A stretch of 64,000 nt of DNA, taken from NCBI RefSeq assembly GCF_000149955.1, contig NC_030988.1, positions 2,356,029 through 2,420,028 of the forward strand, in the 5' to 3' direction. Under the pieces are notes generated by a model. It was not told the origin of the DNA and did no database searches. It was given only the letters and a program-made list of their open reading frames with translations. The first letter of the stretch is position 1, and each line of letters opens with the position of its first letter. Shown in pieces: positions 32,769 through 43,508 of this stretch. The DNA comes from Fusarium oxysporum f. sp. lycopersici 4287 (lineage: Eukaryota; Ascomycota; Sordariomycetes; Hypocreales; Nectriaceae). A program made the translations under genes and the position numbers.

Positions 32769-34632
32769 TAACGTACATGATAAGCAAGTGGGCCATCCAA
32801 GTAAGTGGGCCAAAAATCCCTCACCTTGCAACATTTCTATCTAATCAGATAATTCTCAACCACCAAGCATGCCGAACTCTTCTACTGAGGCTAGAATGCT
32901 TCTTGCACTTCAGGCCCTTCAAAATAACCCCAAACTAAGTGTCCGACGCGCTGCAGATACATATGAAGTTCCTCGCAATACCTTACGTCGCCGCCAGAAT
33001 GGCATTCAATCACGACGCGATACTACCCAGAAATCACGCAGACTATCTAATCTAGAAGAAGAAATAGTAGTTCACTTTATTCTCGACCTAGATTCGCGAG
33101 GGTTTCCTCCGCGACATTCTTTTATTGAAGAAATGGCCAATTCTCTCCTCGCTGACCGCAAGGCACCACCCGTTGGCAAGCGCTGGGCTCATAACTTCGT
33201 TAAACGACAACCAGAGCTCAAGACGCATTTCTTTCGTAAATATGACTACCAGAGGGCCAAATGCGAAGATCCAACTATTATTCGAAACTGGTTTAAGCTC
33301 GTACAGAACACAATCGCGAAGTATGGTATCCAATCAGAGGATATCTGGAACTTTGATGAGACTGGCTTTATGATGGGTGTTATCTCAAGCGGCATGGTCG
33401 TCACAGGTTCAGAAAGGCTTGGAAGACCAAAATCAGTGCAGCCTGGGAATCGTGAATGGATTACAGTCATTCAAGCGATTAATGCGGAAGGCTGGGCGAT
33501 CGAGCCGTTTATCATTGGAGCGGGCCAATATCACCTTGCCAACTGGCATGAAGAACCTACCCTCCCAAACGGCTGGGTTATTGCAACGAGCCAAAATGGC
33601 TGGACAAACAATGAACTAGGTCTTGAGTGGCTAAAGCACTTCAACCGATGCACAACTGACCGATCAGTTGGTTCTTATCGTCTTCTGATCCTTGATGGCC
33701 ACGAAAGTCACCACTCCGTCGCTTTTGAGAAATATTGCCAGGAGAATAATATCATCACGCTCTGTATTCCGGCTCATGCGTCTCATCTACTTCAGCCTCT
33801 TGATATCGGGTGCTTTGGGCCACTAAAGAAGGCATATGGTCGAGAAATAGAGCATCTGATCAGATGCTCTATAACCTATATTTCGAAGACTGAGTTCTTT
33901 CCCGCCTTCCACGCCGCCTTCCAAGCCACTATAACCGAAAAAAATATCAAAGGGGGTTTTAGAGGAGCTGGGCTTGCTCCTTTTAACCCGGAAAGCGTGA
34001 TCTCAAAGCTTGATATGAAGCTGCGGACTCCAACGCCTTCCGAGGAGGTTGCTGAACCCTTAACCCCATGGTTTCAAAGACCCCAAAGACAGTTCTTGAG
34101 GTCCAATCTCAATCTGCTTACTTACAGAAACGAATCAGAAGACATCATAGCAGCTCTCCAGAGTCACTTATTCAAGCTGTGAAGTGTTTTGAGAAGGGAA
34201 CAAGCACAGTCATGCATAAGCTAGCCTTAGTAGAGGCTAGGATGAATGACCTTGAACAAGCAAATGAGATACTTAGTCGACGCCGAAGGGCAAAAAGAAC
34301 TCGATTACAGAAAGGAGGGGTGATGACTGCAGGGGAATCAAGGCAAGTAGTTGATCAGATGGATGTAGATGCGCAGGTAGTGGCCGAATCGTCGAGAAGT
34401 AGTGGTCAAGAAAGGTCGGCGCGACCGGGCGTTCGGCGCTGTGGTGTATGCGGAAAGACTGGGCATAATGCAAGGACCTGTCAGGTAGTGATTGAGACGT
34501 CTAGAGGAGAGTATAGCGAGTAGTTCTAATTAATTAGATAGCTTGTGGTGTTTTTATTTTAGTTTTTACCTTAAGGGTATACAAGAAGTGGCCCACTTAC
34601 TTGGATGGCCCACTTGCTTATCATACACGTTA
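32769..34632 (+). mobile_element. pogo-like element 2 (1864 bp), best-preserved copy
   Basis: TA dinucleotides flank 44-bp inverted repeats that differ at only two positions; the left begins TAACGTACATGATAAGCAAG, the right (complement) TAACGTGTATGATAAGCAAG. One nearly complete transposase gene lies inside. The close match of the ends indicates recent movement. Confidence 0.88.
32869..34523 (+). pseudogene. DDE_1 (pogo-like) transposase, one frameshift from complete, element 2
   Basis: A frame from ATG 32869 runs 437 codons. HTH_psq-like N-terminus (LSVRRAADTYEVPRNTLRRR), CENP-B-type second HTH (residues ~60-120), DDE core with IWNFDETGFMMG, LLILDGHESHHS and HLLQPLDIGCFGPLKKAYG (three catalytic Asp). 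Near 34070 it reads CCATGGTTTC where element 1 has CCATGGGTTTC: one G is missing, and the frame ends early at 34182. The other frame continues to 34523 with a helical segment (MHKLALVEARMNDLEQANEI), a basic stretch and a CGVCGKTGHNARTC zinc knuckle. It is probably inactive unless the deletion is a sequencing error. Confidence 0.85.
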
Positions 34633-34789
34633 GAGAGTTTATTATTAATACTTTTATAGCTATTATTAGAATAACTTACCTGGATTTTATTTATTAGTTA
34701 TTACTTTGCTAAAGTAATAAAATAAAGATATTATATATTATCCCTACTTGGTCGATTGGGCTATTATTACTTATAATAATATATTATTA

Positions 34790-35611
34790 TCAGGTGAGAT
34801 GGTGATTTAACAGAACCCAGCACCGCGAAACCTCCCATAGCCTCTTAGTATATATGCCATATAATACCTCTAGAAGCCCAAATATACCTGATAGTAAGGG
34901 AAGTAACTGGCCAACAGCTGTTATTTCCCAAATACTGGTAATTCCATTTGCCCTCACCAGCCATTCCACCACAGATATCGACAATATTATAATTGTAAAG
35001 GAGAAGAGAAGGAAGACGATTTCCACGTTGTACCTCTTGCGATATGTTGCGTTTTTGAAAGCGTTTGAAATCTTGAACACACTTGCGATTGCGAATGTGG
35101 CACAAATGGCAGCACCGATAAACGCCGCCACTTTGTTGTACTTTCGAAACGACCCTTCAATGGTCACACCTCCAAAGAATGCCACAATCCTGCAGCCCTT
35201 CTCAGCTTCAAGCATGTCGTCGAGGCCTGAAAACCATAGCCGGCACGCATAACCTGCGAAGCCAGAGTACACCAGAACTCTGAAAAAGCCAGAAAATCTA
35301 CCAAGCGGGTTGATTCCATTGCCGGATAGGCTAGAAAGCGCTCCGAATGACAGCCAAAGCGTGATGACTGGCTCAATCGCGTGGATCTCGCCGTCCTGTG
35401 TGAGGAATACGAGACCTAAGAACATGGCCAGTTGGACCAAGAGGTTGAGTATGCGCAGGATGTCTTCTTCCCATGGTGCGAAGAGAGTTGCGAGCAGGGT
35501 GGAGATCCACTGCAGGTAGAAGCCGATCCGGATGCCAATGCCGTACAGGTCTGGGTTGCCTGCAAATGGGCAAATAGATTTCTCACCAGTGGCGCTGGTA
35601 GAGTTGATCAT
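34790..35611 (-). CDS. Multi-pass membrane protein, paralog of the 36186 gene (273 aa)
   Basis: Starts at Met 35611 (MINSTSATGEKSICPFAGNP); the longer frame to 35704 lacks an ATG. About seven hydrophobic segments. Signature shared with the neighbour: C-x-F-x-G-NPDLYGIGIRIGFYLQW here and CGFNGNPDLYGLGIRLSLYI there; both also share a W-F/S-SGLD-x-L block and GQLLPL near the C-terminus. No intron needed. Fungal genomes often carry families of such NPDLYG proteins with no known function. It ends 158 bases from pogo element 2 and is transcribed away from its paralog. Confidence 0.8.
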   Translation of the reverse strand: MINSTSATGEKSICPFAGNPDLYGIGIRIGFYLQWISTLLATLFAPWEEDILRILNLLVQLAMFLGLVFLTQDGEIHAIEPVITLWLSFGALSSLSGNGINPLGRFSGFFRVLVYSGFAGYACRLWFSGLDDMLEAEKGCRIVAFFGGVTIEGSFRKYNKVAAFIGAAICATFAIASVFKISNAFKNATYRKRYNVEIVFLLFSFTIIILSISVVEWLVRANGITSIWEITAVGQLLPLLSGIFGLLEVLYGIYTKRLWEVSRCWVLLNHHLT

Positions 35612-36185
35612 TGTTTGGGTTGCGTTATTTATGCTTAAGTAGTTTGGAGATAGTTTATGTAACGCTGGATGCTTATTAATTTTCTTTGAGGCGGCAGAAA
35701 ACAATTAATTTATACCTCTTCTGACGGCAGCGCACTGACACAGCAGCCAGTGTTACGATTTGCCTCATAATCACCTCATGAAAAGTCATCCGACTCCTGT
35801 GTTCAGCATTAAACTGTGGCTGACACTATTGATTTAAATCAAATGCTAATGAAACATTGCCTTACTTAATATGTGACTACTGGTTTATTGCGTGCTACTT
35901 CGTTGTTGCTACTGTCACTAATCTTATGATCCGCTGGTCGGAATGGGTAAAGTGGCTGGCATAGTAGGCCGATTTTCAGCCACCAATGTTCAGCTCGAAA
36001 AGGTCATTTTCACAGCCTTGTGACCGTCAAGCCCTGGTGGTGTGACATGCATTTGGATAATGAACTGGTGTTGTCAAAAAGGCATAGGCGAGAACCGCGC
36101 TCTATAATAAAAGGCTTTTATCTTGTTTCCACTGTTTGCTCCATTGAAAGACTTATAAGCGATATCTCTATCGTTCTGCAATAAC
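35612..36185. promoter_or_regulatory. Bidirectional promoter between membrane paralogs
   Basis: 574 bases between divergent starts, no coding sequence. A TATAATAAAA-type element lies at about 36101-36110 upstream of the plus-strand gene. Confidence 0.35.
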
Positions 36186-37075
36186 ATGGCCGACAACTGC
36201 GGCTTTAATGGCAATCCAGACCTCTACGGTCTTGGCATCCGTCTAAGTCTCTATATCCAATTACTTACAATGGCACTAGTAGCTACATTTATTCCCCAGT
36301 CTATGTATTACAGCTTCTTCGCCAACACCAATCTCTCCCTGTTCGTCTCCTCGTGGATCATCATCCTCAAGCTCTCAAGTTCACGAGAGATCCGCGGCGT
36401 CGAGTTGGGTATATTCCCTGTTCTCATTGGCTCGGCCTATGCTGGCGTTATTATCCTCTTGAGCAATTGGCACAGCACCAAATTCCAGGTACGCAGTAAA
36501 CTCACCGTAGTAGCGGCGATTAGCTATTGGTTGTGGTTTTCTTGGTCGGGACTTGATGTTCTGCCGTCTTCAGGATGCGCCCAAGATTACGTCTTCGTTT
36601 TCGCCAAGGTCGATTTATACGGCTGGTTTCGCACCGCCATGAAGGTCGGTTATATTGTTTACCTAATTCTTTATCTGATTTTTGGTATGTTAATGCCTAA
36701 CAACTGTGTTATGTATTTATTCGCAAGAGCCGAGATATCTAATATCCTTATTTAGCTCTCATACCGCCAGACCCCATTGAATCAGATTCAGGAGCCTCGG
36801 AATCTAAGTGGATCAAATTAGTCAAAGGCTCTTCTACTATCGTTCTATTGGCAATATCAATCGTATCAACTGAACTCACAATTTCCTGGAATCATATCCA
36901 CGACGTATCCAGCATCTCAACTCTTCGATCTGTTGGCCAGTTATTGCCGCTTGTTATAGCTCTTGGACAGTTTGTCTGTGTCTTATATCTCGCTTTTAGG
37001 GGAGATGAACATACCAGAGTAAGCGAGGATGACGGAAGTGGTGAGTTCTCAGGTGCTAGTTCTTGCTTTCAATAA
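36186..37075 (+). CDS. Multi-pass membrane protein, paralog of the 34790 gene (272 aa)
   Basis: Two exons: 36186-36684 and 36756-37075, with a GTATGT donor and TTTAG acceptor; 819 nt in total. It begins MADNCGFNGNPDLYGLGIRL and has about seven hydrophobic segments (FPVLIGSAYAGVIILLSN, VGYIVYLILYLIFG, GQLLPLVIALGQFVCVLYLA). It ends in a short acidic Ser-rich tail. The shared NPDLYG start, SGLD motif and GQLLPL block show it is homologous to the divergent neighbour. Function unknown; the topology resembles integral membrane sensors, but no catalytic motif is visible. Confidence 0.8.
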
Positions 37076-37231
37076 AAGATTTAATTACTGATATTACTTA
37101 GGGCTTTGTCCAGAGAGATTTTATTGAGCCGCTGATCTAAGGCGCATTATGAGTTTGTAGCATCCATGAAAGGTTGCAGCGGATACCTACGCAAGCACAG
37201 CTGAGAGACTCTCACAGGTGGACAGAGGAAC

Positions 37232-37531
37232 TTGGCCAATGCCACCATTTATAGACCTTCCAAGGATGCACTAAGTAGGACTACCATTAAGGATACGCCT
37301 TTCTTAAAATTATTTATCGCCAAGGTCTATAGCAAGGATAGAAAGCAGCTTTATCTAGCTATTTATAATAAGAAGGAATTAGTACTTTTCAAACTTAGAT
37401 TTAGGCGTTTATTTCCTAGCCACCAAGACTCTATTAACACCAGAGGATTTATTTTTATAAATAAAGCCAGTAAGGCTTTTATTAACACTAGAATAAATAG
37501 AAAGATTTTCAACCATCCTCTAACTAGTTAA
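37232..37531 (+). other. AT-rich open frame of doubtful coding value
   Basis: A 99-codon ATG frame in AT-rich DNA, Lys/Phe/Ile-rich (FLKLFIAKVYSKDRKQLYLA). The bias follows base composition. No homology recognised; likely a remnant of mutated repeat sequence. Confidence 0.2.
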
Positions 37532-37881
37532 TTAGTTATATTAATAGTTACTTTCTCCTTAGCCTTTATTTTAAGTACTTTAAATTACTTAAGTTAAGTC
37601 ATATCTAGCCTCTACTCAACTCCTTATATATATATAAATAGAGATTGTATTTACTATTTAATCTTAAACCTGCCTGGCTAATATCTTTAAAAGATCTAAG
37701 ATAGGTTAACGTGGTTAATAAGCAAGTAACCCAGACAAGCGAGTGACCCAGTATACTATGCACTTAAAAACAGCCTACCCTATAGTTATTTACTTCCCAA
37801 ATAAAATAGCTAAAAATCTAATAAAAATATTTCTTATAATAGTATAAATAACTTTATTAAATAGTATTTTTTAAAGACTTT

Positions 37882-39711
37882 TAACGTACGTGATAAGCGA
37901 GCGAGACAAAAATCCCTCAACCTTACGTCTAACCATCTGATCAATTGATTCTCAATTAAATAATATATCTCGATCTAATAAAGAGTCTCAAATTATTCTT
38001 GCACTTCAGGCCTATCAGGCAGACCTAAAATTAAGCCTGCGACGAGCTGCATTTATCTATGACGTCTACTTCCAGACCCTCCACCACCGATCTCAGGGCA
38101 GACAAGCTCGCAGCGATTGTATCCCGAACTCACGGAAACTGAGTGATCTAGAGGAACAGGTTATAGTCCAGTATATCCTTGACCTAGATTCGCGAGGATT
38201 TCCTTCCCGGCTTTGCGATGTTGAAGAAATGGCGAATCGACTGCTTGCTGACCGCGATGCATCACCAGTTGGCAAGCGCTGGGCTATCAATTTTATCAAA
38301 CGGCAACCAGAGCTTAAGACGCGTTTTCAGAGCAGGTATGACTATCAGAGGGCCAAATGCGAAGAACTAATTGCTATTCGCAATTGGTTTAGGCTCGTAT
38401 AGAATACAATCGCGAAGTATAGTATCCGATTAGATGATATCTGGAACTTTGATGAGACCGGCTTTATGGTGGGCGTGATATTAAGCGCTATAGTTATTAC
38501 TAGCTCGGAAAGGCGTGGACAGCCAAAATCAGTCCAACCTGGAAACCGGGAATAGGTTACAGCAATCCAAGCGATTAATGCAGAAGGTCAGGCGATTGAT
38601 CCACTTATCGTGGTTGCAGGCCAATATCACCTTGCCAATTGGTACCAAGAAAGCAACCTCCCGGCCTCTTGGGCTATCGCTACGACCTTAAATGGCTGGA
38701 CAGATAATGAGACAGGCCTCGAGTGGCTAAAGCACTTTGATCGATGTATAACTAACCGATCAACTGGTCCCTATCGTCTTCTGATCCTCGATGGCCATGA
38801 AAGTCATCAGTCCGCCGATTTCCAGATATATTGTGAGGAGAATAATATCATCACGCTCTGTATGCCACCTTGTTCTTCCCACCTCCTTCAGCCCCTTGAT
38901 GTTGGGTGCTTTGGGCTGCTAAAAAAGGCATATGGCCGAGAAATAGAGCATCTGATTAGAAGGTCTATAACCCACATTTCCAAGACCGAGTTCTTCCCGG
39001 CCTTTTACGCCGCCTTTTAATTGACTATGACTGAGGCAAATATCAAGGGGGTTTTTAGAGAAGCTGGCCTTGCTCCTTTTGACCCAGAAGTTGTAATCTC
39101 AAAGCTAGATGTGCAGCTACGGACTCCAACGCCTGTTGAGGAGGAGGCCCAACAAGCTCAATCTTGGACTTCAAGGACCCCAAGAACAGCTCTTGAGGCT
39201 GGATCCCAGTCTGAATACCTACAGAGACGAATCAGAAGATATCACAGTAGCTCCCCAGAGTCAATTCTTGAAGCTTTGAGATCTCTTGAGAAAGGAACTA
39301 AGGCAGTTATGCACAAGGTTGCCTTACTTGCAGCTGAGAACCGAGATCTTCGACAGGCAAATGAGATACTTAGCCGGCGGCGCAGGGCAAAAAGAACCCG
39401 CCTACTGAATAGAGGGAGTATGACTATACAGGAAGGTCAGGATCTAATTGATCAGATGGATGTAGATATACAGGTAATAGCTGAATCATCGAGAAGTAGT
39501 GGTCAAGGAAGTTCGGCGTAACCGAGGGTTCGGCGTTGCGGGACTTGCAGTAAGACTGGGCATAATGCAAGAACCTGTCAGGAGGGTATTCACGCCTCTG
39601 GAGATGAGTATAGTAGTTAATTTCAATTGATCTGATGATTTGTTATGTTTTTATTACAATCTATCTTAAGAAGGTTGAGATTTTTGTTGGTTTCGCTTAT
39701 CATGTACGTTA
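37882..39711 (+). mobile_element. pogo-like element 3 (1830 bp), decayed, nested
   Basis: TA-flanked, with ends TAACGTACGTGATAAGCGAG and the complement of TAACGTACATGATAAGCGAA. It lies wholly within the short element 37707-39900 and is the most RIP-like of the three copies. Confidence 0.8.
37960..39608 (+). pseudogene. DDE_1 (pogo-like) transposase pseudogene, element 3
   Basis: Traceable from the N-terminal HTH through DIWNFDETGFMVGVI, a clean block 38610-39017 (LLILDGHESHQS, HLLQPLDVGCFGLLKKAYG) and 39021-39518 with the helical region (ALLAAENRDLRQANEILSRR) and, after a stop, a knuckle remnant (CGTCSKTGHNARTC). Stops compared with element 2 include CAG-to-TAG near 38400 and TGG-to-TAG near 38554, both transitions in CpA context. 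Confidence 0.75.
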
Positions 39712-40164
39712 TAGGTAATTTTTTTTAAAAATCTAGAAAAATTACTATAGCTCATTTTAAGACTTACATATAAGCTATTAAAATTATAGCTATTTTAAGC
39801 TTAGTTTAAACTTTTAAAGAATTTTTTAAACCCTGGATTTAAGATAGAAATAAGACTGGGTCACTCGCTTGTCTGGGACACTCGCTTATCAACCACGTTA
39901 TACTTATAAGAGATTTATAACAGTTTCTGCTTATTCTCCTTCTTATATGTGACGGTTGTGGGTTTCAAACAGGGAAACTAGTCCGTACTAGGTTTATGTT
40001 TGCAGATTGCGTAGGGCGTTATACTGAGCGGGTTGGTTGTCACGTCTCTTAATGATCAAGTAATGCTTATTAGGCTTATCGATGTAAAGAAGTCTTATTG
40101 ATAGCTGGTGAGCTAAGTTCTATGAAAGTGCTAATGAATGTGGTCTATATACTAGTGGATGCCA

Positions 40165-40265
40165 ATAGTGATCAGTGAGGTTGTCGCGGGATCAGTGGTG
40201 ATCGTAGTGGATCAGTACTGATCGTGTCGGATCATCCATGATCGTGGAGTCTTGGCACTGATCCG
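40165..40265. repeat. Cluster of TGATC/GGATC motifs
   Basis: About nine GATC sites in 100 bases (AGTGATCAGTGAGG..., GTGGATCAGTACTGATCG) arranged at irregular 10-15 base spacing, just left of piggyBac copy B. Possibly an old tandem repeat. Confidence 0.4.
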
Positions 40266-40510
40266 TTTTGTGGGGCATATGCTTGATTGGAGGAAAATGT
40301 GGAGTACACGTGATGGAACCGCTGGGGTCGTAACATTATCTCTTTGAGCGGCACAAGGCATCCACGGGGTCACTCGCCCCACCTTGCTTACTAACAACGC
40401 TAGTACCTGCGGGGTACGTGAAGTTCTCGTCAGACAGCTTCTTCATTCAACACAGCCAAAATCATCAAAATCATCATATAAATTAACCCTAACACGTCTT
40501 AATTAAAACG

Positions 40511-42660
40511 ATGAGCTCCCAAAAGATACCTGATTATATAGATGATCACAGCTTTAATACCCCGCCTTTGAGGGCAGCTAATGACCCCACCGGCGTGCCT
40601 GATTTTCCGCCCGAAGAGGGCCGCGGTGATGATTTTCAACCTTTCAACCTAGAATATCGTGATTTCAAGATTAACCCTCTACCCAAGGAACCACTTGAAT
40701 TATTCCAGCGTTTTGTACCTATTTCCCTTGTACAGTCATGGATTAAATACACCAATAGCTGGGTCGCTTACTTACTCGAAAATGCCGTTATTGATAACTG
40801 GAATACCCCCCTTTCCAAACGGTCTCGCATTCTCAAGTGGGAAGGCATCTCCACTGCAACAGCTTATGTATGGCTTGGGGTCTTTATTTACCTAGGAATT
40901 CATAAGGAAATATCGATCAAAGACCATTGGAAGTCCCCTAGCCTAGGAGATCAGCGACCTCTTCACTCAATCATCAAGTTCATGCCGTTACGGAAGTTCG
41001 AGCTGATCACGAGGTATTTCCGCACTTTTGACTACACCAAGCTCGATGTGAGGGATGAGAGCGACCTTCCAAAGACCTTCCAAGCGGCTGAAGAGTGGTC
41101 TAATCACATACAAAGGGTGTCTATCGAGCTCTATCCTCCAGGGACTAACCTCACTGTAGATTAGTGTATGATCCCTTTTACAGGCAGATCAAAAGAGACA
41201 ACAGTCGTCAAGAATAAACCTACGCCCGTGGGGTTCAAAGTCTGGGTTATCGCCCAACAGGGCTTCTTTCTGCAGTGGCTTTGGCACGTGAAGGCATCAC
41301 CATACAAGGCTGTTATAGTCGAGCTACCTACACCAACGCCGTACGGCAAGAAGGGAAGGCTACGGACCGAGATTCCTCTCAACAATACACAAAGCGTCGT
41401 GGTTCACCTACTAAAAATGCTGTCAACGCAGACACATCACGTCTTCACGGATNNNNNNNNNNNNNNNNNNNNNNNNNNNNNNNNNNNNNNNNNNNNNNNN
41501 NNNNNNNNNNNNNNNNNNNNNNNNNNNNNNNNNNNNNNNNNNNNNNNNNNNNNNNNNNNNNNNNNNNNNNNNNNNNNNNNNNNNNNNNNNNNNNNNNNNN
41601 NNNNNNNNNNNNNNNNNNNNNNNNNNNNNNNNNNNNNNNNNNNNNNNNNNNNNNNNNNNNNNNNNNNNNNNNNNNNNNNNNNNNNNNNNNNNNNNNNNNN
41701 NNNNNNNNNNNNNNNNNNNNNNNNNNNNNNNNGCCCTAACTGCGGCATCACCACCGAGATGAAGCATATAAAAGAGACCGGAAAAGCTCCTGATGGCACA
41801 GCTTTGCAGTATAATGAGGTATATTTGATCCCGACGCAAGATAAACAGGTATGGACAGCTTTACCTGTATTTCCCTTACTAATTTTGTCCTTTTCCTTTC
41901 GCCCTAGGTCATCCAAATCGCTTGGAAAGATAGCGGCATCGTGCTCTTCCTTTCAACTGTGCTCAGCGGAGCCCCTCACGAGCGCACACTAAAAAAGAGG
42001 AAAAAGCCCACCAAAAGAGGCACGAAGGCAGAGTCACAACGCCTGCAGCAGGTCTTCAATGGTGATAGCTTCAAGATAATCCCTATCCCTACTGTTGCCG
42101 CTCAGTATAATGATGAAATGAACCACGTTGACCGCGGCGATCAGATACGGTCTTATACAACGTATCAGCACCGATTCCGGCGCGGTCCTTGGCAGGCGTT
42201 GCTTTGGTCTTTCCTCCTTGAAGTCGTACTTGCGAATAGCTTCATTTTACAGAAGAAAACACGGCAGCCTCGTTGGAAGCCCTATACCACGCTTCAAGCT
42301 TGGAAGGAATGCATTTACAACGCTATTTTCAATAGATACGCTGCTGAAGGTCACACTAGGAAGAGAGACTGCACAGGGAAAGAGGAAGACATCGACGATC
42401 AAGAAGCCCGGCAAAATCACCTACAAAGAGATATCAATCATGTCTATCGAGGAAGAGATAGGTCTTCCTCGTGCCTAGCTTGTAAGGGCTTTCGGCAAGG
42501 GCAGACCCGACCCTCGAAAAAAAGGAAGGAAAAAGGAGGCTATCTACAGCCTATATCAGGAAATGCGCGAGGTCCACAGACTAGGTACGGATGCAAAGTG
42601 TGTGATGTAGCGATTTGTAACAATGCTGACTGTTGGTACTTCTATCACACGCTAATTTAG
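40511..42660 (+). pseudogene. piggyBac-type transposase (DDE_Tnp_1_7), copy B, one stop plus gap
   Basis: ATG 40511 opens a long frame: acidic N-terminus, LFQRFVPISLVQSWIKYTNS, then TAYVWLGVFIYLGIHKEIS, and WSNHIQRVSIELYPPG up to NLTVD at 41162. A TAG follows the conserved Asp, where copy A continues as DEFM. The frame resumes GRSKETTVVKNKPTPVGFKV to HHVFTD, then 280 N. After the gap an intron (GTATGG...CCCTAG, about 41850-41908) precedes VIQIAWKDSGIVLFLSTV. The end has YNDEMNHVDRGDQIRSYTTY and Cys-rich C-terminus (CLACKGF, CKVCDVAICNNADCWYFYH). The stop at the catalytic motif suggests inactivity, though it could be a single error. Confidence 0.82.
41453..41732. other. Assembly gap (280 N)
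   Basis: Run of N inside piggyBac copy B. The missing stretch would cover the second catalytic Asp region. Confidence 0.99.
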
Positions 42661-42756
42661 GTGTGGGTGGAGGTACCAGCCGTCATGGCCATTTTGATTG
42701 GCCCCTCACCCCTGTCGTGACATCGTGGATGCCTTGTGCCGCTCAAAGAGATAATG

Positions 42757-43499
42757 CCGTGCAAATAGGGCTTATCCGAGTCGGGTAAAGATTGTCCGAA
42801 GGATGAAACGCCTAGCGGTCTCAGATACCCATATCATTCCCTCCGTCTGGAGGAAGGGCAATGATCTGATGTCGATCATGTCGCAAACCACGTTTCAGGT
42901 ATTCTTGGACTATGTGGGCGCAGGTCACCCGACCGGAGAACTTCAGCAATCTCAGACTGAAAGGCCGGTCTGGTCTGGCGAATCCGTCTACCAGATTGCA
43001 ATCTGGGAAAATTTTGGTTATTCAAGATTCGACGATTTAAATTCGCTGCAATGAACGGAGGGCCAAAGGAGCTTTCTGTAAACGTTTCTAGACATATCCT
43101 GTTAGTGGATTTGCAAGCTCTATCAAAGATCCAAGAGGGAAATAGCTCCAATTAAGCTGAGAAATAGTACAATTTCCGAACAACGAGGCCGAGGCGGCCA
43201 CCAGCATCGCGAGCAACAAATGGTGCGGTCACAGTCCAACCGCTCCAAGCGGCCTGCAGCAAGGTTGTTCGTGCCTAGCACCAGGATTCTTTTGCAAGGG
43301 ATGTTTCTCCGCTGTTTCAGAACAGCCGCCACAAACCCCCACTGAATCCGTTACGGGCGAAGAACGCTTTATGATAAAATCCTTAAATTCTGCCTTGCCA
43401 ATGGCCAATGGATTGTAATTGGTGCGACTGAGTACGTAAATGCAGGCATGTTAGGCCGGGACTGATGCAATTTCCGGAAGCACGCTTACTAATAATGTC
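42757..43499. other. Spacer between piggyBac copy B and the MULE
   Basis: No supported gene. An 83-codon frame at 42803 (FQVFLDYVGAGHPTGELQQS) shows no motif. Confidence 0.4.
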
Positions 43500-43508
43500 G
43501 TCAGCTTG
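43500..43508. repeat. Left 9-bp target-site duplication of the MULE
   Basis: GTCAGCTTG, repeated directly at 46449-46457 on the other side of the element. Confidence 0.92.

Larger units (their letters stand above)
37707..39900. mobile_element. Short pogo-type (MITE-like) element split by element 3
   Basis: TA-flanked 45-bp inverted ends: TAACGTGGTTAATAAGCAAG at 37707 and the complement of TAACGTGGTTGATAAGCGAG ending at 39900, both continuing into CCCAGACAAGCGAGTGACCC. Removing the inner element (37882-39711) leaves about 365 bases without coding sequence, so this was a small non-autonomous element into which element 3 jumped. Confidence 0.75.
40334..42756 (+). mobile_element. piggyBac-like element, copy B (2.4 kb, contains a gap)
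   Basis: Perfect 33-bp inverted ends: CATTATCTCTTTGAGCGGCA from 40334, complement ending at 42756. The interior encodes a piggyBac-type transposase with one stop and a 280-N gap. A short MITE with the same type of ends is at 63374-63634. Confidence 0.85.

Noticed and set aside
37232..37531. 99-codon plus-strand frame as a real gene
   Set aside because: Amino-acid bias simply follows AT-rich sequence; no motif, no intron and repeat-derived surroundings.
40330..42760. TTAA target duplication of piggyBac copy B
   Set aside because: The bases at the two ends are TTAT and ATAA, part of the inverted repeat rather than a direct duplication.
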